NCBI GenBank assembly: GCA_965112735.1
Contig: OZ218962.1
Span: forward strand, 992,001-1,056,000
Reading direction: 5' to 3'
Length of the DNA: 64,000 nucleotides
Source of the DNA: Phaeosaccion multiseriatum
Taxonomy: Eukaryota > Ochrophyta, other classes
Below, one piece after another: positions 1 through 39,300 of the stretch; position 1 is the first letter of the stretch, and every line of letters starts with the position of its first letter. Position numbers and translations under genes: made by a program. The notes under the pieces are model-generated. The model was not told the origin of the DNA and searched no databases. It was given only the letters and a program-made list of their open reading frames with translations.

Positions 1-90
1 GAGACAGAGAGGGGAGGGGCGGAGAGGCGTGGATAGAGACAGAGAGACATGAGTGAGAGACAAACAGAGGGAGAGAAAGCAAGAGAGCGA

Positions 91-130
<40 letters not shown>

Positions 131-220
131 CAAGGAGAGAAAAGGGGGAGAGAAGGAGGGAGAGGGAGAGAGAGAGCAAGAGGAAAGGGCAAGACAGAAG
201 AAGGGAGTGGGAGTGCTCAC
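1..220 (-). repeat. Partial dynein intron, (GA)n-rich
   Basis: This is intron sequence after the donor GTGAGC at 215-220. It is almost purely purine on the plus strand (GAGA/GGGA runs at 87-185). Short reading frames here encode only Arg/Glu repeats and are not genes. Confidence 0.8.
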
Positions 221-28743
<28,523 letters not shown>

Positions 28744-29081
28744 TGCTTTCTCAAAGTTTTACCTCAGCCGCAGCAGCCAGAACGCTCATCCCTCCCTTCT
28801 CTCTCCCTGCTGCTTCACCCACAAGCAAACCCCTTCTGCGTTTGATTCTAGGTCGAAACGGCAGCAGCAGTCAATGAAAAAAAAGTTTCAGTTTAGGGTT
28901 GGGGATCTCGGGAGGATCGAGGCGGGAAAAAAAAAAGCGCATTTGGCCCAGAAGCGATTTCAGGGTCGATATTGAGGATCGATACTGTTGGTTGAAGGTC
29001 TATTGAACTGCCGTCGGAGAGGAGAGGTCGCGACGAGGTGGCGGTATACTAAAACAGCTTTGTCAGCTCGGCGGTTCCGAC
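28744..29081. other. Intergenic gap between pseudouridine synthase and dynein
   Basis: Both flanking genes are on the minus strand, so this 338-bp stretch must hold the 3' end of the synthase transcript and the dynein promoter. I see no TATA box, polyadenylation signal or further gene. Oligo-A stretches occur at about 28876-28884 and 28926-28936. Confidence 0.6.
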
Positions 29082-31495
29082 CTATGCCGCTGCTGCTGCT
29101 ACTACCGCTGCTGCTGCTGGTGGTGGTGGTGGTGGTGGCGGTTGTGGTGATTGTGGTGGTTGTGGTGGAGGTGGCGGTGGTGGTGGTCTGCTCCTATCGG
29201 CCATGGCTGCTGTCGGTGGCACTTCAAGAGCGGGCACGGGCGACACGTATGCTGCTATTGGTACTGCTGGCGATCGATCGGAGAAGGACGAATCCGGTCC
29301 TTGCCTCCACCACGGCATATGACACTGCGCATTGACCTGCCCGAAGCGAAGCTCGCAGCAGTACAGCCCGATGGGCCGATGAGGGTCCACTGCCGAGTCC
29401 ATTCGCTGCAGAGCCAGGCCCTCCAGCTGCATCGACGCGGCTGCTGCTACTGCTGTTGTATCACCATCTGCTGCTGCTGCTGCTGCTGCTGTTGTTGTTT
29501 TTGCTGTTGCTGCATCACCAACTGCTGCGGGTGAAGGCAAGCCGCCGGTCTCTGCTGTCGCTGCGCCTGCTGCCCCAGGATGCACATCGTCGCCCTCATC
29601 ACTGCCACGCCGTGGTGGCCTACTGCTGCTACTACTGCTGCTGCCACTCTCCTCCTTGTAGCTCTGGCCCGGTACTGCTGTAAGGTACTCCATCCCTCCG
29701 CCCACATCGAAGAGGAAACCCTCCATGGGGGCGTATACCGAGTCGTGGAGCAGCGGGGCTCCAACGGTGGCCATCTGCGCTCTGACCTGGTGCGTCCTGC
29801 CTGTGACCAGATGAATCAACACCTCGTAGCAAGTTCGCGTTGTTGTCCTTCGCCGCCCCTCCTTCCCCGCCGCCCCCTTCTCCCCCATCTGCTCCTCCTC
29901 CCCCCCCTCCTCCCGCTCCTCCATCTCCATCTCCACCTCCACAGGCTCGCAGCTGAGCACTCTCGCTTCACACCGTCTCCAACCGGCGTGTTGGGTGGTG
30001 CTAATGAGCCTGGGTTGATGCCGACGCAAGAGCGGTTTGCGAGGCATATAATGCACCAGAGTGGTGTCTGTGGGAACGGGGACTGCGGTGAGAGCAAGGT
30101 ACTTTTTATGCACAACCTTTTCTTGCAGCCAGGCGTTGAATTGGGCACGTGCGGGCTTGTTTCGCGCCACGGCCACCTGAGGAATGACGGACGTTACATT
30201 ACAGACGTTACGGAAATCACGTTCGGGAGACGAGAAGTCATGTACATCCAATCGATAGACACGTGGGGGGTAGAGGGCGTTCGGAGGGAAGGGTCGTGTC
30301 GAGAGATGAGGCGTTCGGTTCGATCGATGGCGGTGTGGGTTGGTTGGAGAGAGAGCAGGGGGGTGGTAGGTGGTGGGTTAGGTGGAGAGAGGTCAGGAGG
30401 GAGGGAGGTGGAGAGGCAGGCGGGGCACGCGCACTGAGCCGCGAGCGATGAAAGCAGGGCAGGGCGGCTGGGGCAGTCGAATGAATGGTGTTTAAAGGCC
30501 CAAAGACGGGGGGGAAACACACGGGGTCTTTCCCTTTCCTTCCCCCCTCCGTTCCTCCCTCTCTTGCATCATGAATCACTCACCAAGCCTGTTGTAAAGT
30601 GGTCAATTCTATGAAGCGACAGTAGGTCCTCTGGCGGGGTGTCGGCCCCCTCTCCCGCCAGCCCCGCTGCAAGGCATCTGTGAAGACACTCCTTGGTGTT
30701 GCTCACATGCGGCATGCACGGGAGGCCCGGGGGCTTGTTGACCACGATGAAGTCCTCGTCCTGATAGACCACTCTCTGTGGCCAGTCGGGCACGTAGCAG
30801 CTAGGGTAGCGCTTGGGCTCCAGGTGTAGGCGGACGGTGGTGCCGGCCCGGAGAAGAGGACCTTCATCATCTTCTCCGGCGTCCGACTCGTCGCTAGATG
30901 ATACCGATGCTGCTGCTCCTGCTTCCCCTTCTCGCCCCTTCTCCTCCTCCTCCTCCTCCTGCTGCTGCTGCTGCTGCTCCTCCTGCCGCTGCTGCCGCCG
31001 TAGTAGTGAAGTCTTGGTCGTCGCAATCATCTCCATGGACGCCCTCTCCATCCCCGAGAACGTTCGAGCCTTGCCATCATCGGGTAGTGTCGACAAGAAG
31101 ACTGCCCCCAGGTCCAAGAGAAGGAGGGCCGCAGAGATGGATAGCCCAGCTGATCCAAGCAAAACGTCAGACAGTCGCTGGTTCCCAGACACCTGCACAA
31201 GGGCGATGGGTGCCTTGGCTTGCATCGTTGCCATTCTTTCCGATGCACTCCGTTGGAGCCTGGCCACATCATCGACAGCCGCTGCCCTTTGCGCTGTTGC
31301 TGTTGCTACTGGTTCCTTTAAATTCACTGTTTGTGCTGTTTCTTCTGAGGATTGGGCGCTGAGGGAAAGGGAGGGAAAAGGGGAGCGAGGAGAGAAGGTG
31401 GGGAAGGAGGAGCAGCGTGAAAGCTGAAACCCGAAACAACAGGGAGAAGCGAGAGCAAGAAACAACCCGCAGAGAAATGTACGGCTTGGTGCCAT
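29082..31495 (-). CDS. RluA-family RNA pseudouridine synthase, possibly plastid-targeted
   Basis: Converts specific uridines in RNA to pseudouridine. Exons 30584-31495 and 29082-30176 join in phase 0 (donor GTGAGTG, acceptor CCTCAG) to give 668 aa. The catalytic motif HRIDHFTTGL, whose Asp is the expected nucleophile, ends exon 1. Earlier is VVYQDEDFIVVNKPPGLP. Later come KKYLALT, the RNA-binding block GRTHQVRAQMATVGAPLLHD and PIGLYCCELRF, the usual RluA order. The N-terminus (FLCGLFLALASPCCFGF) looks like a signal peptide followed by a Ser/Pro-rich transit-like stretch, as on plastid proteins of algae with secondary plastids. There are Gln/Glu, Ser and Ala insertions, and a C-terminal Pro/Ala tail. 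The bacterial subfamily (RluA, C or D) cannot be assigned. The gene is divergent from the PKS and head-to-tail with dynein. Confidence 0.88.
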
Positions 31496-31536
31496 CCCCC
31501 AAACACTATATTACACAAACAAGGAGGGCAATGTCC

Positions 31537-31558
31537 ATTGGCCCGTTGGTGGTACACA
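31537..31558 (-). promoter_or_regulatory. 22-bp inverted repeat, copy near pseudouridine synthase start
   Basis: Exact reverse complement of 32864-32885. It ends in GGCCAAT in the direction of the synthase gene, 42-63 bp upstream of its ATG. It could be a CCAAT-box promoter element or one terminus of a mobile element. Confidence 0.6.
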
Positions 31559-31684
31559 TTTATTATTAAAACAGTTTTTAATTTTGGTCGGAAATGCATT
31601 CCGCGATGAATTTTTGTTTTTTTGGAATACAATTGTAATAGCAATATATATTTGCCAAAAAAGAGGCCGATTTCAGTGTGATAA

Positions 31685-31833
31685 GGAGGAGGAGGAGGAG
31701 GAGGAGGAGGAGGAGGAGGAGGAGGAGGAGGAGGAGGAGGAGGAGGAGGAGGAGGAGGAGGAGGAGGAGGAGGAGGAGGAGGAGGAGGAGGAGGAGGAGG
31801 AGGAGGAGGAGGAGGAGGAGGAGGAGGAGGAGG
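31685..31833. repeat. (GGA)n tract, about 49 units
   Basis: Perfect trinucleotide array in the divergent intergenic region. The poly-Glu reading frame across it is a shadow. Confidence 0.95.
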
Positions 31834-32863
31834 CGCCCCCTGGCTGGGTGAATACAAGCTGTTGTAGTACGGAAAGAGAGAAGGAGGCGCTAGCAAGCGT
31901 AGACGGAAGGAGAGCCGGGAGACGAGAAAAGAGCCTTGGTGAAAAACAGAGTAAATTACTTACGGAGGAAATATCTCCTGCTAGGAAAAGACTATCGCAC
32001 GTGGGGAGTCCGACACGTGCGCACTATGACTACTTGAAGCCGATGGGCAGACAGAGCTCAGTAGCTTTATACCCATCGCACCCCTATCGTACGGAATGCT
32101 CTGAGTAGGTTGAGCTAAGTCAGCGAATCTTCTGTAACTGTCTCACACACACTATGATACAAGCAAGCTTTTGCGAACGTGTGCTATCCTGCGTTAATAA
32201 TGTTGTCACGGACGGCAACATACTGCTAGACCCGGCGGAGGTGGAGATGGTGTGTGTGCTTCGCATGAACAAAGACTTTATGAAGTACATGAGGACCGAG
32301 CTCATGACGCCTCGGCCCATCGCAGCCAGCCATCGCTCATGTTGTCCGGCCATTGCAATGGGGGCGACGCTGTAGCCGGAAAAGCAGCGGCAGCAGAGGC
32401 CATGAGCAGGCGGAGGAATGTTTTTCTGGGGATTATATTTCTTTTTGTACCTTACGTAAGTACGTCACGTAAGGGAATTGGGTGTCTGTCCGCTGGGGAA
32501 ATGCCCCCCCCCCTGCCCCCCTCGCCCCCCCCCCCCTTTTTTTTTCCACTTTCCAGAGGTGCGTGTGACTTTCTGCTCAGCGTCCAGAGTAGCCATAGGC
32601 AAGGGAGGCACAACAAAGCCATCAGCCGCCGTAGCGCTGCGCCTGTTCTCTTGCGGAAGGGCGGGCAAGCTGCCCATGAGCGATTTCCGTGGCGTGCACA
32701 TCCCCCTTCTCCCCCCCCCGGGAAGGGGGTGCTCGTGCAGAAATGCTGACAACTACGGAAGGGAAGAGGCGATGAAAGCCGAAAGACCATGGATCGGTGG
32801 GTGATCTCAAAGAGCTACACGAAGAGCTACTTCTCCCAGCGTCATTTTGCCGCGTAAAACGTG

Positions 32864-32885
32864 TGTGTACCACCAACGGGCCAAT
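32864..32885 (+). promoter_or_regulatory. 22-bp inverted repeat, copy upstream of PKS
   Basis: Exact partner of 31537-31558 in the opposite orientation, ending GGGCCAAT in the direction of the PKS, about 500 bp before its proposed ATG. Confidence 0.6.
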
Positions 32886-32953
32886 TTTTCATTCCTGTAG
32901 CGCGCTCCGACTTTTACCCCTTTTATCTTTTGCCTCAGGAGGGGGGGTGAAGA

Positions 32954-32960
32954 TATAAAG
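32954..32960 (+). promoter_or_regulatory. Possible TATA box for the PKS gene
   Basis: TATAAAG lies about 430 bp upstream of the proposed ATG and 69 bp after the CCAAT-ending inverted-repeat copy. The spacing is plausible for a core promoter with a 5' leader; nothing else supports it. Confidence 0.25.
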
Positions 32961-33385
32961 CTACAAAGGGAGAAGGGAAAAAAAAAGTGTTCATATATAT
33001 TCCCGCGGAATGTGGCACAGCTGCAGCAGAGAAGAGGAAGGCAGGATGATAACAGCAGCACAGCAGGGGAGAGGAGAAGAAAAAAGGTGGGTAGCTACGA
33101 ATATATTTCGTTGTGGCTGGCACCCGGAAAAATTGCACATGCAACACGTGATGTTCTGGCCATCCCAAGGAATGTCTTCAAGCTCTAGACGCTTGCGGCC
33201 CATAACCCTCTGTTTCTTCATCCCCCTCTCGCCTCCTGCCTCAGCCATGGCTGACTCCCTTTCGATCCCTTTCCTCCAAGCAAGGGAGCGTCATAGTTCT
33301 CCGCGGTCTCTCTCTCACCATCGTTTTACTCCCATGCTTTGCTTGCCCCTCCAGCAGCGATGGAGCTGACCAAGGAGGAGAGAGA

Positions 33386-36300
33386 ATGCCCGGGCCCGGC
33401 AAGGATCAGCCTCAGGGTGCAGCAACAGCAGGTGTGGGGGAGGGACCGGCGGCGGAGCCACCCGCAGCAGCAGCACCAGTGCCAGGCAAAGAGGACGAGG
33501 TTCGAAAGGCGCCTCTCTCCCCCACGCACCCAAACATGGGCAGCGGACCAACGAGAAGCGAGAAAGGCGGCCATCGTCATGGCGACATTGCCATTGTTGG
33601 AATGGCCTGCCGCTTCCCTGGAGGTGCCAACTCTATTCCTGAGCTGTGGGACCTGCTCTGCAGGGAGGGCAGCGGCATCACAGACATGCCCACAGATAGG
33701 TGCGTGAGTGGGCGGTGGCTGGGTCTCGGCGACGGAACCTTGTGGAGATGATGGACAGCGTGCAGCCATCACGGCGCTTAGCAATTTCCCCCTGCCCCCT
33801 GCCACCGCAGCAGATTTTGCTGGAGTGGTTGGGCGGGAGGGAGTTCGGATGGCCGTGGACGGGATGAGGGCTGGAGAATAGAATCACTGTACACACGCTC
33901 GAGAGCTGATGGCGCTCAGCCTCACGTATCTTTCTCTCCTTCTTCACCACGCCCCCTCCCTGCTTCACTGCCCTGGCTGGCGCCTCCCAAAACACCCCTC
34001 GCGCGTTCGCGCACGTCTCTCTCACAGATGGGAGCCTGCGGCCTTGGACAAGCTCAAGCGTGGAGAAAGCGGTTACCCCACGCGGGGGGGCTTCCTCCCC
34101 GACGTAGAGCTGTTCGACAACGCCTTCTTCAACATCTCTGACCCGGAGGCATCCGCAATGGACCCTCAGCAGCGAGGTAAGCTCATCTGACTTCACCTCC
34201 TTGTGTGACGCGGACTTGTTTCGTCTTCAGTAGAACCAACAAGGTCTCACCTGCTTTGTTGTTCTCCTCAACACACGCAGTCATGTTGGAGGTGGCCTAC
34301 GAGACATTTCGCGACGCAGGGCTTGACAAGGAAGCTCTTCTTGAGAGCAAAACAGGTGCGTCGATGTATCACTATCAGAGTAGTGATGACAGAAGCAAAA
34401 AATAGACAAAGAGTACAACTGCTCTGATGCTCTGATGGTCACTGACCTCACCACTTACCTCACAACAAAGTCCTCTTCTCGAACGTCCAGGAGTGTTCAT
34501 CGGGTGCGGCAACGGAGACTGGATGTCCAAAATGCAGTCCCACGCTCCTGGACCGTACGTTGCTACGGGCGCTTCAGAGGCTCTCGTGGCCAATCGGGTC
34601 TCCTTCGTCCTCGGTCTGACTGGACCTTCGCAGACCATCAACACGGCCTCTTCCTCCTCTCTCGTGGCCGTGCACCAGGCCTGCCGAGGCCTCCAAAGCC
34701 GCGACTGTGACATGGCCCTGGCCGGAGGAGTGTCCATCATGACCAATACCGAGCCCTTCTCCGCCATGTCATCGCTGCACTTGCTGTCAGACAAGTGCAT
34801 GGTCTTTGATGCCGCTGCCAACGGCTACGTGCGGGCAGGTGAGCACGAGCGGCGCCTGCGAGACTGTAAAGAATACCAGAAGGACGAGAATGAGATTGAC
34901 ATTTGGAGGAGCTTACCGCAGCGCTGTGATTCACGGCCCTTTCCAGCTCCGCAAGGGGGGCCGTGAGAGGGAGAGGGAGAGGGAGAGGGAGACGGAAAGG
35001 CGGAGGCGGGGAGAGGGAGAGAGGGGAAGAGGGAGCAGGAGCGGGAGAGGGAGAGGGAGAGGGAATGAGAGAGGGAGGGAGAGAAGGGGAGATGGAGAGA
35101 AAGTTCGGGAGTGCGAGAGAGGTAGCGGGAGAGAGAGAGGGAGAAGGCGAGACAGGGAGAGATGGAGAGGAGCAGGGGCAGAGACAGGGAGAAAGGGAAA
35201 GGGAGAGGAAGGGGGGGAGATAAGGGAGATAAGTGCAGGATGAGCAGGGAGTGTTTCTTTGGGTCTGAGATTGTCCTTGTTTTATGAGCCTGATGAGCGC
35301 GGCTCGACCATCCCCTAGCTCACCCTCCAGTCACCTCCATTTGCTGCGTGTGCCCTGTGGCTGCGAGCAGAGGGCTGTGGCGCCGTCGTGCTAAAGCGCC
35401 TCGAAGACGCCATAGAGGCCCAAGACAACATATTGGCGGTGATTCGAGGCTCCTGCATCAATCACACGGGCCTCGGCACGACCCTCACTGCCCCCAACGA
35501 AGCGGCACAGAAGGCCGCGGTCTTGGACTCCGTAGCAGAGGCGGGCATCGCTCTGTCCGACGTGAGCTTCATCGAGGCACACGGCACGGGCACACCCCTC
35601 GGGGACCGCACGGAGTGGGCTTCCATCGCCGGCACCTACGGAGACCACGACCTGGCAACAGCCCGCCGTCTCGTCGTTGGAGCGATCAAGACCAACCTTG
35701 GTCACGCGGAGGCTGCGGCAGGCATTGCGGGGCTCATCAAGACGGTGCTGGTGCTCAGGCATGTCCAAGCGCCTCCCAACCTCAACCTGTCCACGCTGAA
35801 CCCGGCACTGAAGACGGAGGGCAACAGCGCTCTGCTGCCCATCCCCGGAGGCATGACCCCCATCTCCACCCGAATCGGAGGTGCGTTGGGGCCCTTATTC
35901 AAAAACGTTTCCTGTGATCACTCACTCACTCACTCACTCAACTCACTCACTCACTCACTCACTCACTCACTCACTCACTCAACTCACTCACTCGCTCACC
36001 CACTCTCACTCACTCACTCGCTTGTTCTTGAGACAAGTTAAAGAGGACTTTAGATGGGGATGAGCTATCGTATGATGGTAAATGGCTGAACCCGTTCTCA
36101 CCTTGCCCTTCTGCTGGCGGTGATTGCTTCTGCTTCTTTCACAGCTGTCAACTCCTTTGGGTTTGGCGGTGTCAACGCCCACGTCATCCTGGAGGGGACG
36201 GCCATCTCACACGCAGAGAAGACCAACGTCAGAGCCTCCCCGTTCACGAGCAGAAAGGCCTTCAAGCTGCTGCCCGCCCCACCGATATCGGCGGCCGGAA

Positions 36301-39300
36301 AAAACTCCTTGGCAGCAGAGCTCCGCGGTGTCAGTCCAGCTGAACGCCAAGAGAGGCTTCGATCCGTCATCTCCGACATCGCCCTCTCCAGCACGGCAGG
36401 CTCTGTCGGCATCGACATGGACAAGCCTCTCATGGAGGCTGGCATGGATTCGTTGGCGCTCATGGAGCTAAGGCAGCGTCTGCACCTGCTCACGGACATT
36501 CCCGTTAGCAGTGCCGCCCTCTTCGCCCACCCCACCGTGGCGGCCTTGGCGGAGTGGTTGGGCTCAGCGCTCATGGAGGGAAGTGCGAGCAGCCTGCGCC
36601 TGCCCAGGATGATGCCATCGTCCCAAGGGGGGGGCAACGCTTCTGCCCCGCTTGCAATAGTGAGCATGGCGTGCCGCTTCCCTGGAGGCACAGACAGTCT
36701 CGACGCCTTCTGGTCCATGCTGCTGGAGGGAAGGGACTGCATCACCGCCATGCCCCCGGGAAGACTCACTGGTGCGGCGAAGGAGTGGCACGGAGGCTTC
36801 ATCGACGGCGTGGAGATGTTTGACAACGCCACGTTTGGCATCTCCGTAGCCGAGGCCGAGGCGATGGACCCCACTCAGCGCATCATGCTCGAGGTCGGCT
36901 ACGAGGCGCTGCACGAGGCAGGCTTCTCTGTGGCCACGCTGCGCAACAGCAACACCGGAGTGTTCGTGGGCTCCATGCAGCACGGCGACTGGGCCGCGCT
37001 GAACAAGAATGGTGACACCAAAGCTCACTCCATGATGGGCGAATCAGCGGGCTGCCCTGCCAATCGCCTGTCCTACGCACTGGGCTTGCGAGGGCCAAGC
37101 ATATCGGTTGACACGCTTTGCTCTTCCTCGCTCGTTGCCTTGGACACGGCTTGTCGCTACCTTCGCTTCGGCATGTGCGAAGCTGCGGTTGTGGGAGGAG
37201 TGAACCTGCTACTCGGCTCCCGTTCCTTCGAGCAGCTCGACAAGGGAGGTTTCTTGTCCAAGGACTGGTACGTACGGGAGAATGGGGGGGGCTGGCCTTG
37301 GGTAACATCGAGCTCCTGTAATGCGAGTAGAGTTATAAAGGGCTTGCTGACAGGTAGACACAGGAGTCATCCCTCTCATCGGCTTGTCCTTCCTTCTCTG
37401 CCCCCATCTGCCTCGTGCTGTTCCCGAAGGCGCTGCAAGACGTTCGACGCAACGGCGGACGGCTACGTCCGAGGAGAGGGCTGCGGCGCCTTGGTGGTGA
37501 AGCGGCTTGACGACGCGGAGCGCAACGGAGACAGCATCCTGGCCGTCGTGCGGGGAAGCTCCGTGAACCACAATGGGCGCTCTATGCGGCTCACAGCACC
37601 CAGTCCATACGCACAGCAGACGCTGATTGAGGCAGCCTTGGAGGAGGCGGGTGTAGCGGGCAGGGAGGTTCACTTCGTGGAGGCGCACGGCACCGGCACG
37701 GCTCTTGGCGATCCGATTGAGATGAGTGCTCTCAAAGCCGCCTACGGAGAAGGGCGGGAGAACTCTTTCCCACTCATGGTGGGAGCGGTCAAGACTAACA
37801 TTGGTCACTTGGAGGGCGCCGCAGGCATCGCGGGAATCATCAAGACCGTCATGGCTCTTCAGCACAGAGCTGTTCCAGGCAATCTGCACCTCGGTACGCT
37901 CAATCCTCAGCTGGGCATTGATGGATTTCCGGTGGTCTTCCCGTCGTCCAGACTAACCCCCTTGAGTGGCGAGGGACACCCCAATGGCAGCAGCGAGCTC
38001 TTGTACGCAGGAGTAAGCTCGTTCGGAGCAGGAGGCACCAACGCCCACGTGGTGCTGAGCAGCGCTGCGCCGAAAGTGGAGGGGGAGGGTTCGGAGACAC
38101 CGACGAGGAGGAAGACGGAGGTCGCCACATCTCTGGTCGCCTTCCTCTTCACGGGGCAAGGCTCCCAGTACCCCGGCATGGGCAAGGAGCTCTACGATGA
38201 GGTGAGTTCGCTTGCTCGTTTTAACCTCAGTATCTGTCAGCGCTCCTCTTGTCATCTGCGTCGCTTCGCATCACCTCGGCCAACTACCTTCGTTCTCATA
38301 TGCTTTTCTCTCTTGTCTCTGCTTTGCGTGTCTCTCGTTCGCTGCCTCAACAGCGCGAGGTCTTTCGTGAAGCTGTTCGGCGGTGTGATGGCCTCCTGCA
38401 GGACCAGGCCTGGCTGGACAAGTCTGTGGTGGAGCTCCTATATCCTGCTGCCGAGGAAGAGGAGAGTGCACAAGCGCTGCTGAAGGAGACACGCTACTGC
38501 CAGCCGTGTCTGTTTGTGCTGGAGTACGCCCTGTGTGAGCTGTGGAAGTCGGAGGGCGTGGAGCCGTCCATGGTGATGGGCCACAGTCTGGGCGAGGTAG
38601 TGGCGGCGTGCGTGGCCGGCGTCATGTCGCTGGAGGACGGGCTGATGCTGTCCGCCAAGAGAGGAGCCGCCATGCAGGCCTGCCCCGAGGGGGATGGAGT
38701 GATGTTCGCAGTGAGGGCGAGCAGGTGGACAACCTTGGCGAGCATCGCCGCTGTGGGGGTGGCAGGCGAAGTGGTGCTGGCGTCGTCGAATGGACCGAGG
38801 GCGAGCGTGATCTCTGGAGCGCGCAGTGCTGTGGGCAAGGTGGTAGAGATGCTCACGGCGGATGGGGTGGGCTGCAAGGCCCTGGAGGTGTCGCACGCCT
38901 TCCACTCTCCTCTGATGGAGCCCGCTGTACGTGCGCTGGAGGAGGTTCTGAGGCAGGTGTCATTCAGCACCCCACGCATTCCCCTGGTGTCCAACGTGAC
39001 GGGTGAGGTGGTGAGAGGGGAGGAGGTGACGCAGGCGACGTATTGGGTGCAACACATGCTATCGCCGGTGCTGTTCGCGGAGAGTATCACCACGCTTCTC
39101 CGGGAGAGGCCTGAAGGTGTACGAGTGGTAGAGATTGGGCCCAGCTCTGTGCTGATCAACATGGCACGGCAATGCGAGGGAGAGAGGTCGGACGTGATGT
39201 GGCAGCCGTCCATGCGGTGGGAGGGGAGCGACACCGCCTCGTTCGACAGAGCAGTGGCGGCAGTGCTGGGCAAGCCCACACCTCTGTTCCCCACCCGTCG

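Larger units (their letters stand above)
31496..33385. other. Divergent intergenic region between pseudouridine synthase and PKS
   Basis: 1.9 kb containing promoters for both genes. It holds an exact 22-bp inverted repeat, a (GGA)n tract, a palindromic ACGTCA-containing site near 32451-32474 and a possible TATA box. Short frames (for example 32154-32375) resemble nothing I know, so I call no gene here. Confidence 0.6.
33584..36575 (+). other. PKS module 1: non-condensing KS1 (Cys to Ser) and ACP1
   Basis: KS1 opens IAIVGMACRFPGG and is interrupted by five introns (33700-34027, 34177-34280, 34356-34490, 34839-35370, 35881-36144). The active-site block reads NTASSSSLVA where other modules have DTACSSSLVA, so the nucleophile Cys is Ser. 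The histidines of EAHGTGT and KTNLGH remain. KS1 ends FGFGGVNAHVILE. ACP1 follows directly; its phosphopantetheine Ser is in GMDSLALM (codon 36450-36452). No AT, CoA-ligase or reducing domain is present. It resembles a loading module in position, and a decarboxylating KS in the sense of bacterial KSQ by inference only. Confidence 0.85.

Noticed and set aside
31584-32375. Plus-strand frames with a poly-Glu run (31584-32108) and a 73-codon frame (32154-32375)
   Set aside because: The first is driven by (GGA)n. The second has no recognisable family, no splice context and normal chance length. Not called as genes.
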